Assembly (NCBI GenBank): GCA_913020435.1 | Contig: CAJVZZ010000017.1 | Coordinates: forward strand, 1-64,000 | Source of the DNA: an uncultured Flavobacteriales bacterium | Lineage (GTDB): Bacteria > Bacteroidota > Bacteroidia > Flavobacteriales_G > Salibacteraceae | Direction: 5' to 3' | DNA length: 64,000 nucleotides | Shown: positions 1 to 8,178 of the stretch, in pieces | How the letters are laid out: the number at the start of each line of letters is the position of its first letter | Numbering within the stretch: the stretch's first letter is position 1 | The notes under the pieces: generated by a model | The model's input: only the letters and a program-made list of their open reading frames with translations | Told to the model about the DNA's origin: nothing | Database searches by the model: none | Program-made: the position numbers and the translations under genes

Positions 1-13
1 AATATTTAATCGA

Positions 14-3000
14 TTACTCGATAATTATTTTCTTAGAAACCTCTGAAGTTCCATTGCTAATGTTTATAAAATAAACACCAGCATCAGCACTTTCAAGATC
101 TAATACTTTATTTAAACTTCCACTTGTGTTAACAGTTTCAGTATATACAACTTGTCCTACCACGTTTTTAACGCTAATAGTGTAATCGCCTGAAGTACTG
201 TTATCCAATTTGATATTAACCATTCCTTTTGAGGGGTTAGGGAAAATACTTAGAGTAGAGTTAGCACCAAATTCAGCAATCGAGAATGGAAATAAATATT
301 CTTCTTGTAGAACAGTAAATACAGCAGCAGCAGATTTACACCCTACTGTATTTTTAGCAACAGCAATGTAATCACCATATCCGTCTCTATTCGCTTTAGT
401 TGGATCAATAATTAAAAGCGCTAGTTCTTGACCTGCTATGATATTTCCTGAAGGGTTTCTCCATTCAACACCCTTGCTTGAAGCAATTGTTGAAGTAATA
501 CCACCTGATGTTTTAACTTCAAGTTCAACGCTGTTGTTCGAAGAAATAGGAGTGATAGAACTTATACCATTAGCCGCACCGTAAGCCGGTGTTGTAATTG
601 AAAACGGAGTAGAAGGCTGAGTTACATTATGAGCTGCTGTCAACGTACAATTGTTACCATCCGTCACTGTATAAGCATAGCTTCCAGCTGCAAGGCTTGT
701 TCTTTTCGTTGCATTGCTTCCACCTGTCCAGGTAATAGTAAGATTTCCTGTACCTCCAGTAAGCACCATCTCTACTTCACCTTTTACATCACCTACACAC
801 TCGTTGTTTACTATACTTCCAGAGGCAGCCTTGATACCTTCACTCGGACCTGAAACTACTACGCTAATAGATTGGATACATGGAGGATTAGATCCGTCGT
901 TTACTTCAACTCTGTATGTTCCAGCTTCAATATTAATTATATTAGAATCTGTAGATATAGTGGCTGTCGGAGCACTTGTTTCAAACCATTTGAAAGTATA
1001 ATTTGGATTTTGGTTAGCGCCTTTAACAACAACAATTGAAATTTTCCCCTGTCTATCACCAAAACAAGTAGTAGTAGTCATGCTATTTGTAACATCTTGT
1101 GTTACAGTTGGAGCTCCAAAATCGCTAACTCCTGCACTAGAAACAACTGTACATCCATTACCATCAGTAATCGTAACTTGATAAGAACCAGAACTAAGTC
1201 CAGAAACTTTTTTGCCAGCAGTTATTGTACCCTTGATATCCCATGCATATGTATATGGTGACAAACCATTTGATGGATCAGATGTAACTTCAACTTCACC
1301 ATCAGTACTTCCACAAGCTGTAGTAGGGGTTCCTGTTGCAACGCCTCCTACCAAAGTTGGGCAAGCTGTAGGCTTTGTAATTAGTCTAACCATATATTTT
1401 CGTCCACCAAAACTCCAATTACCCATTGCTCCACCTGATTGTGCAACTCGGACTAAGTATTGAGAACTAACGAAATCTGTTCTTTGGACTGGCCAGAAAA
1501 TAGTATCTGAACCGAAGTTCTGATCTCCTCTTAGTGTTACAAGATAATTTCCTGGACCTAGTGTATCGTCAGTACCGCCTACAACTCTTGACAATGGAGT
1601 TTCAACCCACTTATCCACGCTATCTTTCAATGCAGACATATTAACGGAACTTGAAGTGAATATAGGGGCATTTGCAACTCCAGATATACTGTTTCTGGTG
1701 TAATCACCAACATTGTAAATGTTAACCGTAATAGTTCCTGTTTTTCCAGCTCTTCTTGTATTAGCGGCAGTATTTAACCACTCAACGCCAACGATGTTAT
1801 CTAAAGTTTTTAGCTCAAAAATCGCGCCTACTTCCCATTCCCAAATAGCAGAAGGATTGTAATAAAATGCTCCAGCTCCACTAATGTCGTTATTGTCACG
1901 AGCATATGTGTCGTTAGTAACTTCTACTGTTGCAGCTAGAGTGTCATCATCATTAAGCTTCAAAGTTGAATCTGAAGTAACGATTAAGTCAACATTGTAG
2001 ATGCCAACTCCAGCAGTAAGTGTGATTGCCTTTGTTGTAGACGTAGAATCAGTAGATAAAGGAGATAAAGAACTTTTTGTAGCAGTTTCAGTTTGACTAA
2101 AAGCAGAGGGACCAGTCACCATTGCTTTGAATCCAGCATTAGTTTGAGTAGCTCCACCTAAATTACTGTATTTAGCACTAAATTGAATTGGATATTTTCG
2201 AGCTTGACGATTAGGTATTTGAGTATAAAAATCGGCATAATGAATAAAGGTAGAATCTGTGTAAGGCTTCCAATAAGAGTCTACTATTGAAAGATCGTTG
2301 CTTTCACCTTCAAATAACATCAAATCATCAATCCACCAACCGTAACCAATGCCAGGCTGAGTTTGTGTTCTTGATTTCCAATAAAATCGAACATAAACAT
2401 TTGCTTTGTTTGCAGCTAACTGAGAAATGTTAACTGTTACTTTCATTGGGTTAGAAGTAGGGTTGGATCCAGCAGTTGATGTAATTAAAAGATCCATGTT
2501 GTCATAAACCGTAGTGAAGTTTGTTCCATCAGTACTAATCTGAACTCGCGTTGTATCTTCAAATCGTGCATGATACTGCTCGAATGAAAGAACAACAGAA
2601 TTTTTACCAGTGCAATTGATTGCACTTGTTGTCATTGTATAAGTTGCAGCAGAAAGAGCTCCTTGTCTTGGATCTCCAGGATTCAAGTTTGCCCAATCAG
2701 CGCCTGAAGTAGAAGCAATACCTTGTGTTGACCACCATGTGTTAGTAGTCCCTAAAGACCATCCTCTAGCTGAACTACCTGTAAGAGTAAGGCCTGCACT
2801 AGAATTAAAATCATAATACGCAATTGTGTCACCTGCTGCAGCAAGAGTACCTGATTTATTTGCCAGATAGGAAATTGGCGTTGTGTTTTGAGGAGAGATA
2901 GTGTTAATGGTAGCACTTTCTCCTTTTAATGAGCTGTTGAATTTCTCAACAACCGATTGAGCGTTTGCTGCGAAAGCAAACAGAACGCTCATTAGCAAAA

Positions 3001-3016
3001 AGGAAACTTTTTTCAT
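14..3016 (-). CDS. T9SS type A secreted protein with SprB repeats
   Basis: A 1000-residue secreted, probably cell-surface or released protein. The N-terminus (MKKVSFLLMSVLFAFAANAQ) is a clear Sec signal peptide. Residues 60-240 resemble a jelly-roll/MAM-like carbohydrate- or protein-binding domain (aromatic strands ending in WWIDDLML). Residues 240-540 look like Ig/CARDB-like beta domains. Three SprB-type repeats follow at about 562-632, 650-728 and 738-803, each starting with a Cys and ending in a G-S/T-Y-x-V-x-D-G/N pattern. Residues 922-1000 form a T9SS type A sorting domain (FPNPSKG, then GVYFINI and a KKIIIE end), which in known families directs passage through the PorV/T9SS pore. The gene is monocistronic with its own strong promoter upstream. 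The ligand is unknown; an adhesin or gliding-associated role is inference. Confidence 0.9.
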   Translation of the reverse strand: MKKVSFLLMSVLFAFAANAQSVVEKFNSSLKGESATINTISPQNTTPISYLANKSGTLAAAGDTIAYYDFNSSAGLTLTGSSARGWSLGTTNTWWSTQGIASTSGADWANLNPGDPRQGALSAATYTMTTSAINCTGKNSVVLSFEQYHARFEDTTRVQISTDGTNFTTVYDNMDLLITSTAGSNPTSNPMKVTVNISQLAANKANVYVRFYWKSRTQTQPGIGYGWWIDDLMLFEGESNDLSIVDSYWKPYTDSTFIHYADFYTQIPNRQARKYPIQFSAKYSNLGGATQTNAGFKAMVTGPSAFSQTETATKSSLSPLSTDSTSTTKAITLTAGVGIYNVDLIVTSDSTLKLNDDDTLAATVEVTNDTYARDNNDISGAGAFYYNPSAIWEWEVGAIFELKTLDNIVGVEWLNTAANTRRAGKTGTITVNIYNVGDYTRNSISGVANAPIFTSSSVNMSALKDSVDKWVETPLSRVVGGTDDTLGPGNYLVTLRGDQNFGSDTIFWPVQRTDFVSSQYLVRVAQSGGAMGNWSFGGRKYMVRLITKPTACPTLVGGVATGTPTTACGSTDGEVEVTSDPSNGLSPYTYAWDIKGTITAGKKVSGLSSGSYQVTITDGNGCTVVSSAGVSDFGAPTVTQDVTNSMTTTTCFGDRQGKISIVVVKGANQNPNYTFKWFETSAPTATISTDSNIINIEAGTYRVEVNDGSNPPCIQSISVVVSGPSEGIKAASGSIVNNECVGDVKGEVEMVLTGGTGNLTITWTGGSNATKRTSLAAGSYAYTVTDGNNCTLTAAHNVTQPSTPFSITTPAYGAANGISSITPISSNNSVELEVKTSGGITSTIASSKGVEWRNPSGNIIAGQELALLIIDPTKANRDGYGDYIAVAKNTVGCKSAAAVFTVLQEEYLFPFSIAEFGANSTLSIFPNPSKGMVNIKLDNSTSGDYTISVKNVVGQVVYTETVNTSGSLNKVLDLESADAGVYFINISNGTSEVSKKIIIE

Positions 3017-3082
3017 GACTTCTCTAAATTATTAGTGTGTAAATTGTAATTAATTAATTTAAAATTAACTTCAAAAGGTTCG

Positions 3083-3112
3083 CAAATTTAATTGATTATG
3101 TTATTAACCAAA
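3083..3112 (-). promoter_or_regulatory. Bacteroidetes-type promoter of the T9SS adhesin gene
   Basis: On the minus strand a TTTG (-33 element, 3112-3109) is followed after 18 nt by TAAATTTG (3090-3083), an exact match to the TAnnTTTG -7 consensus. The start codon at 3016 lies about 66 nt downstream, so the mRNA has a medium-length AT-rich leader. Confidence 0.65.
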
Positions 3113-3174
3113 GAAATTTGATTCTTTTTTGTGTCAGGTTAACAAGCAAGGCAAAGCAGGGTTGGGTAAAATCG

Positions 3175-3840
3175 CTATATTAAACCGTCTTTCATGCGAA
3201 TAGTTCGCTGAGCGCATTTAGCTATATCCTCTTCATGAGTGACCATGACGATTGTATTTCCTTGCTCATGAATATCCTTAAGCAAATCCATTATTTCATG
3301 CGAGGTTACAGAGTCTAAGTTTCCTGTTGGTTCATCGGCTAGTATTATAGATGGTGAGTTTACGAGGGCGCGAGCAATCGCAACCCGCTGTCTTTGCCCA
3401 CCACTTAATTCATTAGGCTGGTGCTTCATTCTATCTGATAAGCCAACAAGGGTAAGTACCTTTTCAGCCATTTCGTTTCGCTCCTTTTTTGGGGTACCAT
3501 TGTAAATGAGTGGAAGAGCAACATTGTCAATCGCGCTATATCTTGGAAGAAGATTAAATGATTGAAACACAAAACCGATTTCCTTATTCCGAACTTCGGC
3601 CAATTGATTTTCCATCATGGTAGAAACGTCTTGATTATTTAAAAAATAGTTCCCTGCGGTTGGAGTATCTAAGCAGCCAAGAATATTCATAAGAGTGGAC
3701 TTGCCTGAACCAGAAGTTCCCATAAGTGCGACGTATTCCCCTCGATTTATTGAAATGTCAACACCTTTTAATGCTTCAACAAGTTCTTTACCCACCATAA
3801 AATGGCGTTTTAGATTTTCAGTTCTAATAATTTCAAGCAT
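3175..3840 (-). CDS. LolD/MacB-type ABC transporter ATPase
   Basis: A 221-residue stand-alone nucleotide-binding subunit of the LolD/MacB (FtsE-like) family, which powers lipoprotein release or efflux through a separate FtsX-like permease. All motifs are intact: Walker [10 protein letters not shown] (41-49), Q-loop glutamine in [10 protein letters not shown] (91-100), signature LSGGQRQ (145-151), Walker B IILADEPT (165-172) and H-loop His202. Length is normal. No permease gene lies beside it, so its partner must be encoded elsewhere. The ATG at 3840 comes only 4 nt after a perfect -7 element (3845-3852), so translation may start at or near the 5' end of the mRNA. The substrate cannot be told from sequence; LolD is the closest named family. 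Confidence 0.9.
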   Translation of the reverse strand: MLEIIRTENLKRHFMVGKELVEALKGVDISINRGEYVALMGTSGSGKSTLMNILGCLDTPTAGNYFLNNQDVSTMMENQLAEVRNKEIGFVFQSFNLLPRYSAIDNVALPLIYNGTPKKERNEMAEKVLTLVGLSDRMKHQPNELSGGQRQRVAIARALVNSPSIILADEPTGNLDSVTSHEIMDLLKDIHEQGNTIVMVTHEEDIAKCAQRTIRMKDGLI

Positions 3841-3844
3841 TGGC

Positions 3845-3852
3845 CAAAAGTA
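3845..3852 (-). promoter_or_regulatory. -7 element TACTTTTG, 4 nt before the LolD-like start
   Basis: Exact TAnnTTTG match on the minus strand. Only GCCA separates it from the ATG at 3840, predicting a leaderless or nearly leaderless transcript. No clear -33 TTTG is seen. Confidence 0.55.
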
Positions 3853-3903
3853 AACTCAAATTCTACTTGAATGAATTAAAGAAAGGATGGGCGGTAAAAG
3901 GGG

Positions 3904-3911
3904 TACTTTTG
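3904..3911 (+). promoter_or_regulatory. -7 element TACTTTTG, 4 nt before the EamA start
   Basis: Exact TAnnTTTG match. CTGC separates it from the TTG start at 3916. It is divergent from the LolD-like promoter, with the same 4-nt spacing to the start codon. No convincing -33 element. Confidence 0.5.
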
Positions 3912-3915
3912 CTGC

Positions 3916-4821
3916 TTGAAATTTGAGATAAATACACCCGCGAGGCAATACCTTTCGATTGCACTTTTAGCTTTAATCTGGGGAAGCTCCTTCATTCTTA
4001 TGAAAAGAGGACTGGAATCTTTTTCGGCAATGCAGGTTGCTGAATATCGGCTATTCATATCTGGATTAGCTCTACTTCCTCTTGCTTTCCGTCAATTAAA
4101 AAAAATCCCAATTTGGAACAAGGAGTTTTTAGCCATTTGTATGGTGGCAATTTTTGGAAATTTATTACCCGCCATTTTATTTGCGACCGCGCAGCTGAAG
4201 TTGCCTAGTGGTGCAACTGGTATGTTGAATAGTCTTGTGCCTCTTTTTACATTAGCAGTGGGTTTTTTGTTTTTCGGAGTATCACCCATTCTTAGGCAAA
4301 TTCTAGGAGTGTTAATTGGCTTGGTGGGAGCTGTTGTTCTGATTTTTGGTTCTTCACAGATAGGACTGGAGGGGGTGCCAATAGTATATTCGCTTATGGT
4401 AATCGCAGCAACCTTGTGTTATGGAATTAGTGTGAATACGATAAAGTCATGGCTTACAGATATGTCAGCATTTCAGATTACCGCATTTGCTTTTTTTGTG
4501 TTGATGCCGTTTATGGTACTTGGACTCTTTTATAATGGGTTCTTTGAAATTGCTTTTGAAACTGAAAATCAATTGAACCTGGGTTATCTCACAATTCTAG
4601 GAATTGTTGGAACCGCTGGAGCATTACTACTGTTTAATCAACTTATAAAGTTCACATCTGCAGTTTTTGCATCATCTGTAACTTATATGATACCGATAGT
4701 TGCGATGTCTTGGGGCCTTTTGGACGGAGAGGAGTTGAATCTTTTTCATGCCTTCGGCTTCATTTTAATACTGGTAGGAGTGTATGTCATTAGCAGAGTA
4801 AAATCGAAAGCTAAACCTTGA
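3916..4821 (+). CDS. EamA/DMT-family transporter
   Basis: A 301-residue inner-membrane protein with ten hydrophobic segments, typical of two fused EamA (DUF6) repeats of five helices each. The first repeat opens with ALIWGSSFILMKRGL, the usual N-terminal signature. Family members export metabolites such as amino acids or purines; the substrate here is unknown. The start is unusual: the frame has no ATG before residue 29, and starting there would delete the first helix, so TTG at 3916 is preferred. That TTG lies 4 nt after a -7 promoter element, so the transcript may be leaderless. Divergent from the LolD-like gene. Confidence 0.85.
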   Translation: MKFEINTPARQYLSIALLALIWGSSFILMKRGLESFSAMQVAEYRLFISGLALLPLAFRQLKKIPIWNKEFLAICMVAIFGNLLPAILFATAQLKLPSGATGMLNSLVPLFTLAVGFLFFGVSPILRQILGVLIGLVGAVVLIFGSSQIGLEGVPIVYSLMVIAATLCYGISVNTIKSWLTDMSAFQITAFAFFVLMPFMVLGLFYNGFFEIAFETENQLNLGYLTILGIVGTAGALLLFNQLIKFTSAVFASSVTYMIPIVAMSWGLLDGEELNLFHAFGFILILVGVYVISRVKSKAKP

Positions 4822-4867
4822 TCAGTCAGTTTAGTTGGTACTTTAGCTAATCTAAAATAACCTTTCA

Positions 4868-5373
4868 ATCAGAATTCGTTTTTTACTTTTTACGCTTTCA
4901 GCCACATTTATTCAAACCATTTTTGCTCAAGATTATAGCTTGTTTCATTCCAATGACACTTGCACATGTTACAATGAAGCAGAATATCCAGTTGTTACTT
5001 TAAATTACACGTCCTTAATTATGGAATCCTCCTCATCAAATGGAGGAATCGTGCCACTTGCGAGAGGGGAGGTGTATGATTTTAATATTGGAGATATTTT
5101 TCACTCTGAAACTTTCGATGTTCAAGTTGAAAGAGAAGCCACTAGTTGTTTATCCAAACCCTTCAAAAGGAATAATGAACTTAACTGGAATTGCATCGGA
5201 ACTAATTCAAGTCTATGAAATCAGCGGCAGAAAAGTTTCAGAGCAAACGATTGAAAAAACCCCAATTTAATACCACCCAAATTGATGTTTCATTTTTAGA
5301 GAATGGGGTCTATATAATCAAGGCCGTTTCAGGAGAACAACAATATTCTCAACGCATACAAATCCAGTACTAG
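4868..5373 (+). pseudogene. Broken T9SS type A secreted protein gene
   Basis: Three consecutive frames join into one recognisable protein. Frame A has no ATG: it begins with ATC at 4868 followed by a signal peptide (RIRFLLFTLSATFIQTIFAQ), then a domain of about 70 residues. Near 5145-5155 it must shift by one nucleotide into a frame encoding VYPNPSKG, the opening of a T9SS type A sorting domain. At the A6C4 run (5254-5263) it must shift again to reach the FLENGVYIIKA end, stopping with TAG at 5371. Both shifts go the same way. Loss of the start codon together with two frameshifts makes true decay more likely than sequencing error. The intact product would have been about 165 residues, exported by Sec then T9SS. 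Its function is unknown. Confidence 0.7.
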
Positions 5374-5380
5374 ATTAAGG

Positions 5381-5411
5381 GTTGCGCACCTTCAAAAAAT
5401 AATTACTTTTG
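5381..5411 (+). promoter_or_regulatory. Promoter of rplU-rpmA
   Basis: GTTG at 5381-5384 (-33-like) is separated by 19 nt from TACTTTTG at 5404-5411, an exact -7 consensus match. The rplU ATG is about 41 nt downstream. Confidence 0.6.
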
Positions 5412-5452
5412 CTTTCCGATTTTTAATAGGTATAATTAATTAATAATAAACG

Positions 5453-5920
5453 ATGTACGCAATTGTAGAGATAGCAGGGCAGCAGTTTAAAGTGCAAAAA
5501 GACCAAAAGCTTTTTGTTCATCGTCTAGAAGCAGCAGAAGGAGACAACGTGTCTTTCGACAAAGTAATGCTTACAGATGATAACGGAAAAGTGACAATTG
5601 GCGCCCCAGTTATAGAAGGTGTAGCAGTTAATGCTAAAATATTACAACACCTTAAAGGAGATAAAGTAATTGTCTTCAAGAAGAAGAGAAGAAAAGGGTA
5701 CCAAAAATCTAACGGTCACCGTCAGTATTTAACTGAATTGGTAATTGAAGGAATTGGTTCTGAAGCTAAAAAAGCACCAGCTAAGAAAGCCGCTGCTCCA
5801 AAGGCAGAAAAGGCAACTGAAAAAGCACCAGTAAAGAAAGCGGCTCCTGCAAAGGAAGTAGCTCCAAAGGCTGAAGCTAAAAAAGCTGCTCCTAAGAAAG
5901 AAACTAAAAAAGAAGATTAA
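5453..5920 (+). CDS. rplU: 50S ribosomal protein L21
   Basis: Large-subunit ribosomal protein L21, which binds 23S rRNA near L20. Residues 1-103 are the conserved L21 core, beginning [14 protein letters not shown] and ending near the [17 protein letters not shown] segment. The remaining 50 residues are an Ala/Lys/Pro/Glu-rich tail built from loose KKAAPK-type repeats; such a low-complexity basic extension is common in Bacteroidetes L21 and explains the 155-residue length against about 103 in Escherichia coli. First gene of the rplU-rpmA operon, 27 nt before rpmA. Confidence 0.97.
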   Translation: MYAIVEIAGQQFKVQKDQKLFVHRLEAAEGDNVSFDKVMLTDDNGKVTIGAPVIEGVAVNAKILQHLKGDKVIVFKKKRRKGYQKSNGHRQYLTELVIEGIGSEAKKAPAKKAAAPKAEKATEKAPVKKAAPAKEVAPKAEAKKAAPKKETKKED

Positions 5921-5947
5921 TCGGCGTTTAGCCAAAAAGAATAAATC

Positions 5948-6208
5948 ATGGCACATAAGAAAGGTGTAGGTAGTTCTAGAAACGGTCGGGAATCACAAAG
6001 TAAACGACTTGGTATCAAAGTAAGTGGTGGTCAAGCTGCAAGAGCAGGTAACATCATTTTACGACAAAGAGGTACAAAATATAAAGTAGGTGAAAATGTA
6101 GGTCTAGGAAAAGATCATACAATTTTTGCTCTTGTCGATGGAACAGTAGTTTTTAAGAAGAAAAGAGATAATCGTTCGTACGTTTCGGTTGAGGCATTAC
6201 AAGCATAG
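5948..6208 (+). CDS. rpmA: 50S ribosomal protein L27
   Basis: Ribosomal protein L27 (86 residues), located at the peptidyl-transferase centre with its N-terminal tail near the tRNA ends. The sequence starts [16 protein letters not shown] and has the conserved [18 protein letters not shown] region and the [11 protein letters not shown] strand. There is no Firmicutes-style N-terminal cleavage extension. Second gene of the operon with rplU; a strong intrinsic terminator follows after about 30 nt. Confidence 0.98.
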   Translation: MAHKKGVGSSRNGRESQSKRLGIKVSGGQAARAGNIILRQRGTKYKVGENVGLGKDHTIFALVDGTVVFKKKRDNRSYVSVEALQA

Positions 6209-6237
6209 CCGATAGCAAGAAATATTAAGGATTTAAG

Positions 6238-6285
6238 ATCCCGTTTCTAAACCGATAGCTATCGGAATGGTAACGGGATTTTTGT
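6238..6285 (+). terminator. Intrinsic terminator of rplU-rpmA
   Basis: Stem ATCCCGTT (6238-6245) pairs perfectly with AACGGGAT (6272-6279), followed by a T-rich tract. Inside the loop sits a second perfect 14-bp palindrome, CCGATAGCTATCGG (6252-6265), so the RNA can form a long two-part hairpin. Confidence 0.8.
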
Positions 6286-6354
6286 TTTATATCATTAACA
6301 AAAAGCAAAGTTTAGCTATTCACTCTAAACGTAAATTCGCTAACAATAACAGTT

Positions 6355-7626
6355 ATGTTACTTCAGTCTACAATAAGAAATAATCCAGAGGAAATCATTG
6401 ATCGAATGAAGGTTCGAAATATTGATGTTACTGATATTATTGAAAAAATTACTGCGCTAGACAAAAGAAAGCGCGAAGTTCAAACTCGTTTTGAAAACAA
6501 CCAGCACGCAATTAAAGAAAGCTCTAAAGTAATTGGAGATCTTTTCAAATCTGGAAAGCAAGCGGATGCTAGTTCTTTGCGTGAGAAAACAGCATCTCAA
6601 AAAGAAGACAATAAATTATTGAGTGATGAACTCAGTCGTTTGGATGTTGACCTTCTTGAACAAATGTATCACCTTCCAAATATTCCAAATGAAACCGTTC
6701 CTGCTGGAAAAGATGATGCTGATAATGTTGAAATTGCAATTTGGGGACAAAAGCCAGTTCTAGAAAGTTCAGAACCACATTGGGAAATTGCGAAAAACCT
6801 AAACCTTATAGATTGGGAGCTTGGAGTTAAGATTGCAGGAGCTGGATTCCCGGTTTATCGAAATCAAGGCGCTAGATTGCAACGTGGATTAGTTCAGTTT
6901 TTCTTGGATCGTGCAGTTGAGAGTGGATACGAAGAGATTAATCCTCCACTTTTAATTAATGAAGCTTCAGGATACGGAACAGGACAGTTGCCTGATAAGG
7001 ATGGGCAGATGTACCATACTGAAAGAGATCACTTGTACTTGATACCTACTGCTGAGGTTCCGGTGACGAATATTTACCGAGATACAATTATAAAAGAAGC
7101 CGATTTACCAATGAAAAACACGGCTTTTTCTCCTTGTTTTAGGAGAGAAGCAGGAAGCTATGGTAAGGATGTAAGAGGGTTAAACCGACTGCATCAGTTT
7201 GAGAAAGTTGAGATCCTTCAAGTCGTACATCCTGATGAATCTTATAAGGTTCTAGATCACATGGTAGATCATGTAAAAGGTCTATTAGAGTCCCTTGAAT
7301 TGCATTATCGGGTAGTAAGGCTTTGCGGCGGAGATCTTGGGTTTGCCGCAGCAATTACCTATGATTTTGAGGTTTGGAGTGCTGCTCAGGAAATGTGGTT
7401 GGAGGTTAGTTCTGTATCTAATTTCGAAACTTTTCAAGCCAATCGATTGAAGTGCAGATTCAAAGATTCAGAAGGCAAAAATCAATTAGTACATACATTG
7501 AATGGCAGTGCAATGGCTTTGCCCAGAATTATGGCGGCGCTTTTGGAAAATAATCAAACAAAAAATGAAATTAATATCCCAAAGGCGTTGATTCCTTATG
7601 TGGGGTTTGATAAAATTAATAAGTAA
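6355..7626 (+). CDS. serS: Seryl-tRNA synthetase
   Basis: Class II aminoacyl-tRNA synthetase that charges tRNA-Ser, 423 residues, the usual length. Residues 1-105 form the N-terminal coiled-coil arm that grips the tRNA long variable arm. The catalytic core has the TAEV serine-binding segment (232-235), motif 2 with FRREAG (262-267) and DVRGLNRLHQFEKVE (272-286), and motif 3 around 382-400 (NGSAMALPRIMAALLENNQ). The ATG at 6355 gives the standard N-terminus. First gene of a probable operon with the lipoprotein (gap of 2 nt), TPR protein, DUF4286 and rsmA. Confidence 0.97.
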   Translation: MLLQSTIRNNPEEIIDRMKVRNIDVTDIIEKITALDKRKREVQTRFENNQHAIKESSKVIGDLFKSGKQADASSLREKTASQKEDNKLLSDELSRLDVDLLEQMYHLPNIPNETVPAGKDDADNVEIAIWGQKPVLESSEPHWEIAKNLNLIDWELGVKIAGAGFPVYRNQGARLQRGLVQFFLDRAVESGYEEINPPLLINEASGYGTGQLPDKDGQMYHTERDHLYLIPTAEVPVTNIYRDTIIKEADLPMKNTAFSPCFRREAGSYGKDVRGLNRLHQFEKVEILQVVHPDESYKVLDHMVDHVKGLLESLELHYRVVRLCGGDLGFAAAITYDFEVWSAAQEMWLEVSSVSNFETFQANRLKCRFKDSEGKNQLVHTLNGSAMALPRIMAALLENNQTKNEINIPKALIPYVGFDKINK

Positions 7627-7628
7627 TA

Positions 7629-8171
7629 ATGAACAGATTAATTGCATTTGTGAGCTTAATAGGTTTTTTAAGTTCATGTTCAGAAAGCCCAAATGAAAAA
7701 CCTATTCATCAGGTAGATTCTTTACTAATAGTGGTAGCTGGAGCTCAAGGAAACTTGGCAAGTTTAAATTCTAATGACTATAGTTCACTTATTGACACTG
7801 TAAAACAAGATGTTCAGTTTATTCAAAGTCAATATCCTGATACGATGGATTTGCAAACGGCATTGAAGGTTGATTATTACTACAGAACAATTAAATCGGT
7901 ACGTAAATTTTCAGAAACTTATTCTAGCCAAAATTCAGAGTTGAACTTCACCATGACGCAGCTAAACAACCTGAAAAATGACTTGTCCAATGAAATTTTT
8001 GACAAAAAGAGTTTTGTTGAAATATTTCCGTCTGAATCTAAAGCTGTAGCAAGACATAAAGAAAGTGTTGAGAACCTCAAATCATGGCATGAATCTATTG
8101 GTACGGCATATAATAGACATAAACCGGGTATCGACTCTTTGATCGTGTACATTAAAGAAAGCGTCGATTAG
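7629..8171 (+). CDS. Hypothetical lipoprotein
   Basis: 180-residue protein not recognised as a named family. The N-terminus is a lipoprotein signal with lipobox LSSC and acylated Cys17, so the protein is membrane-anchored in the periplasm or on the outer membrane. The rest is mostly helical with heptad-like spacing and a conserved-looking ESVENLKSWHESIG stretch near the C-terminus. It starts 2 nt after the serS stop and ends 7 nt before the TPR gene, so it is translated from the same mRNA. Function unknown. Confidence 0.75.
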   Translation: MNRLIAFVSLIGFLSSCSESPNEKPIHQVDSLLIVVAGAQGNLASLNSNDYSSLIDTVKQDVQFIQSQYPDTMDLQTALKVDYYYRTIKSVRKFSETYSSQNSELNFTMTQLNNLKNDLSNEIFDKKSFVEIFPSESKAVARHKESVENLKSWHESIGTAYNRHKPGIDSLIVYIKESVD

Positions 8172-8178
8172 TAATGTA

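Noticed and set aside
714-1463. Plus-strand reading frames of 83-95 codons under the T9SS adhesin gene
   Set aside because: They are antisense shadows of a repetitive beta-rich gene with Ser/Pro/Thr-biased translations and no promoter.
5761-5920. Lys/Ala/Pro repeats in the rplU tail as a tandem DNA repeat
   Set aside because: Only the amino-acid composition repeats; unit length and DNA sequence vary, so it is a low-complexity protein tail.
5729-5956. Minus-strand 75-codon frame under rplU/rpmA
   Set aside because: Phe/Ser/Leu-rich product is the complement of the Lys/Ala-rich rplU tail; no independent support.
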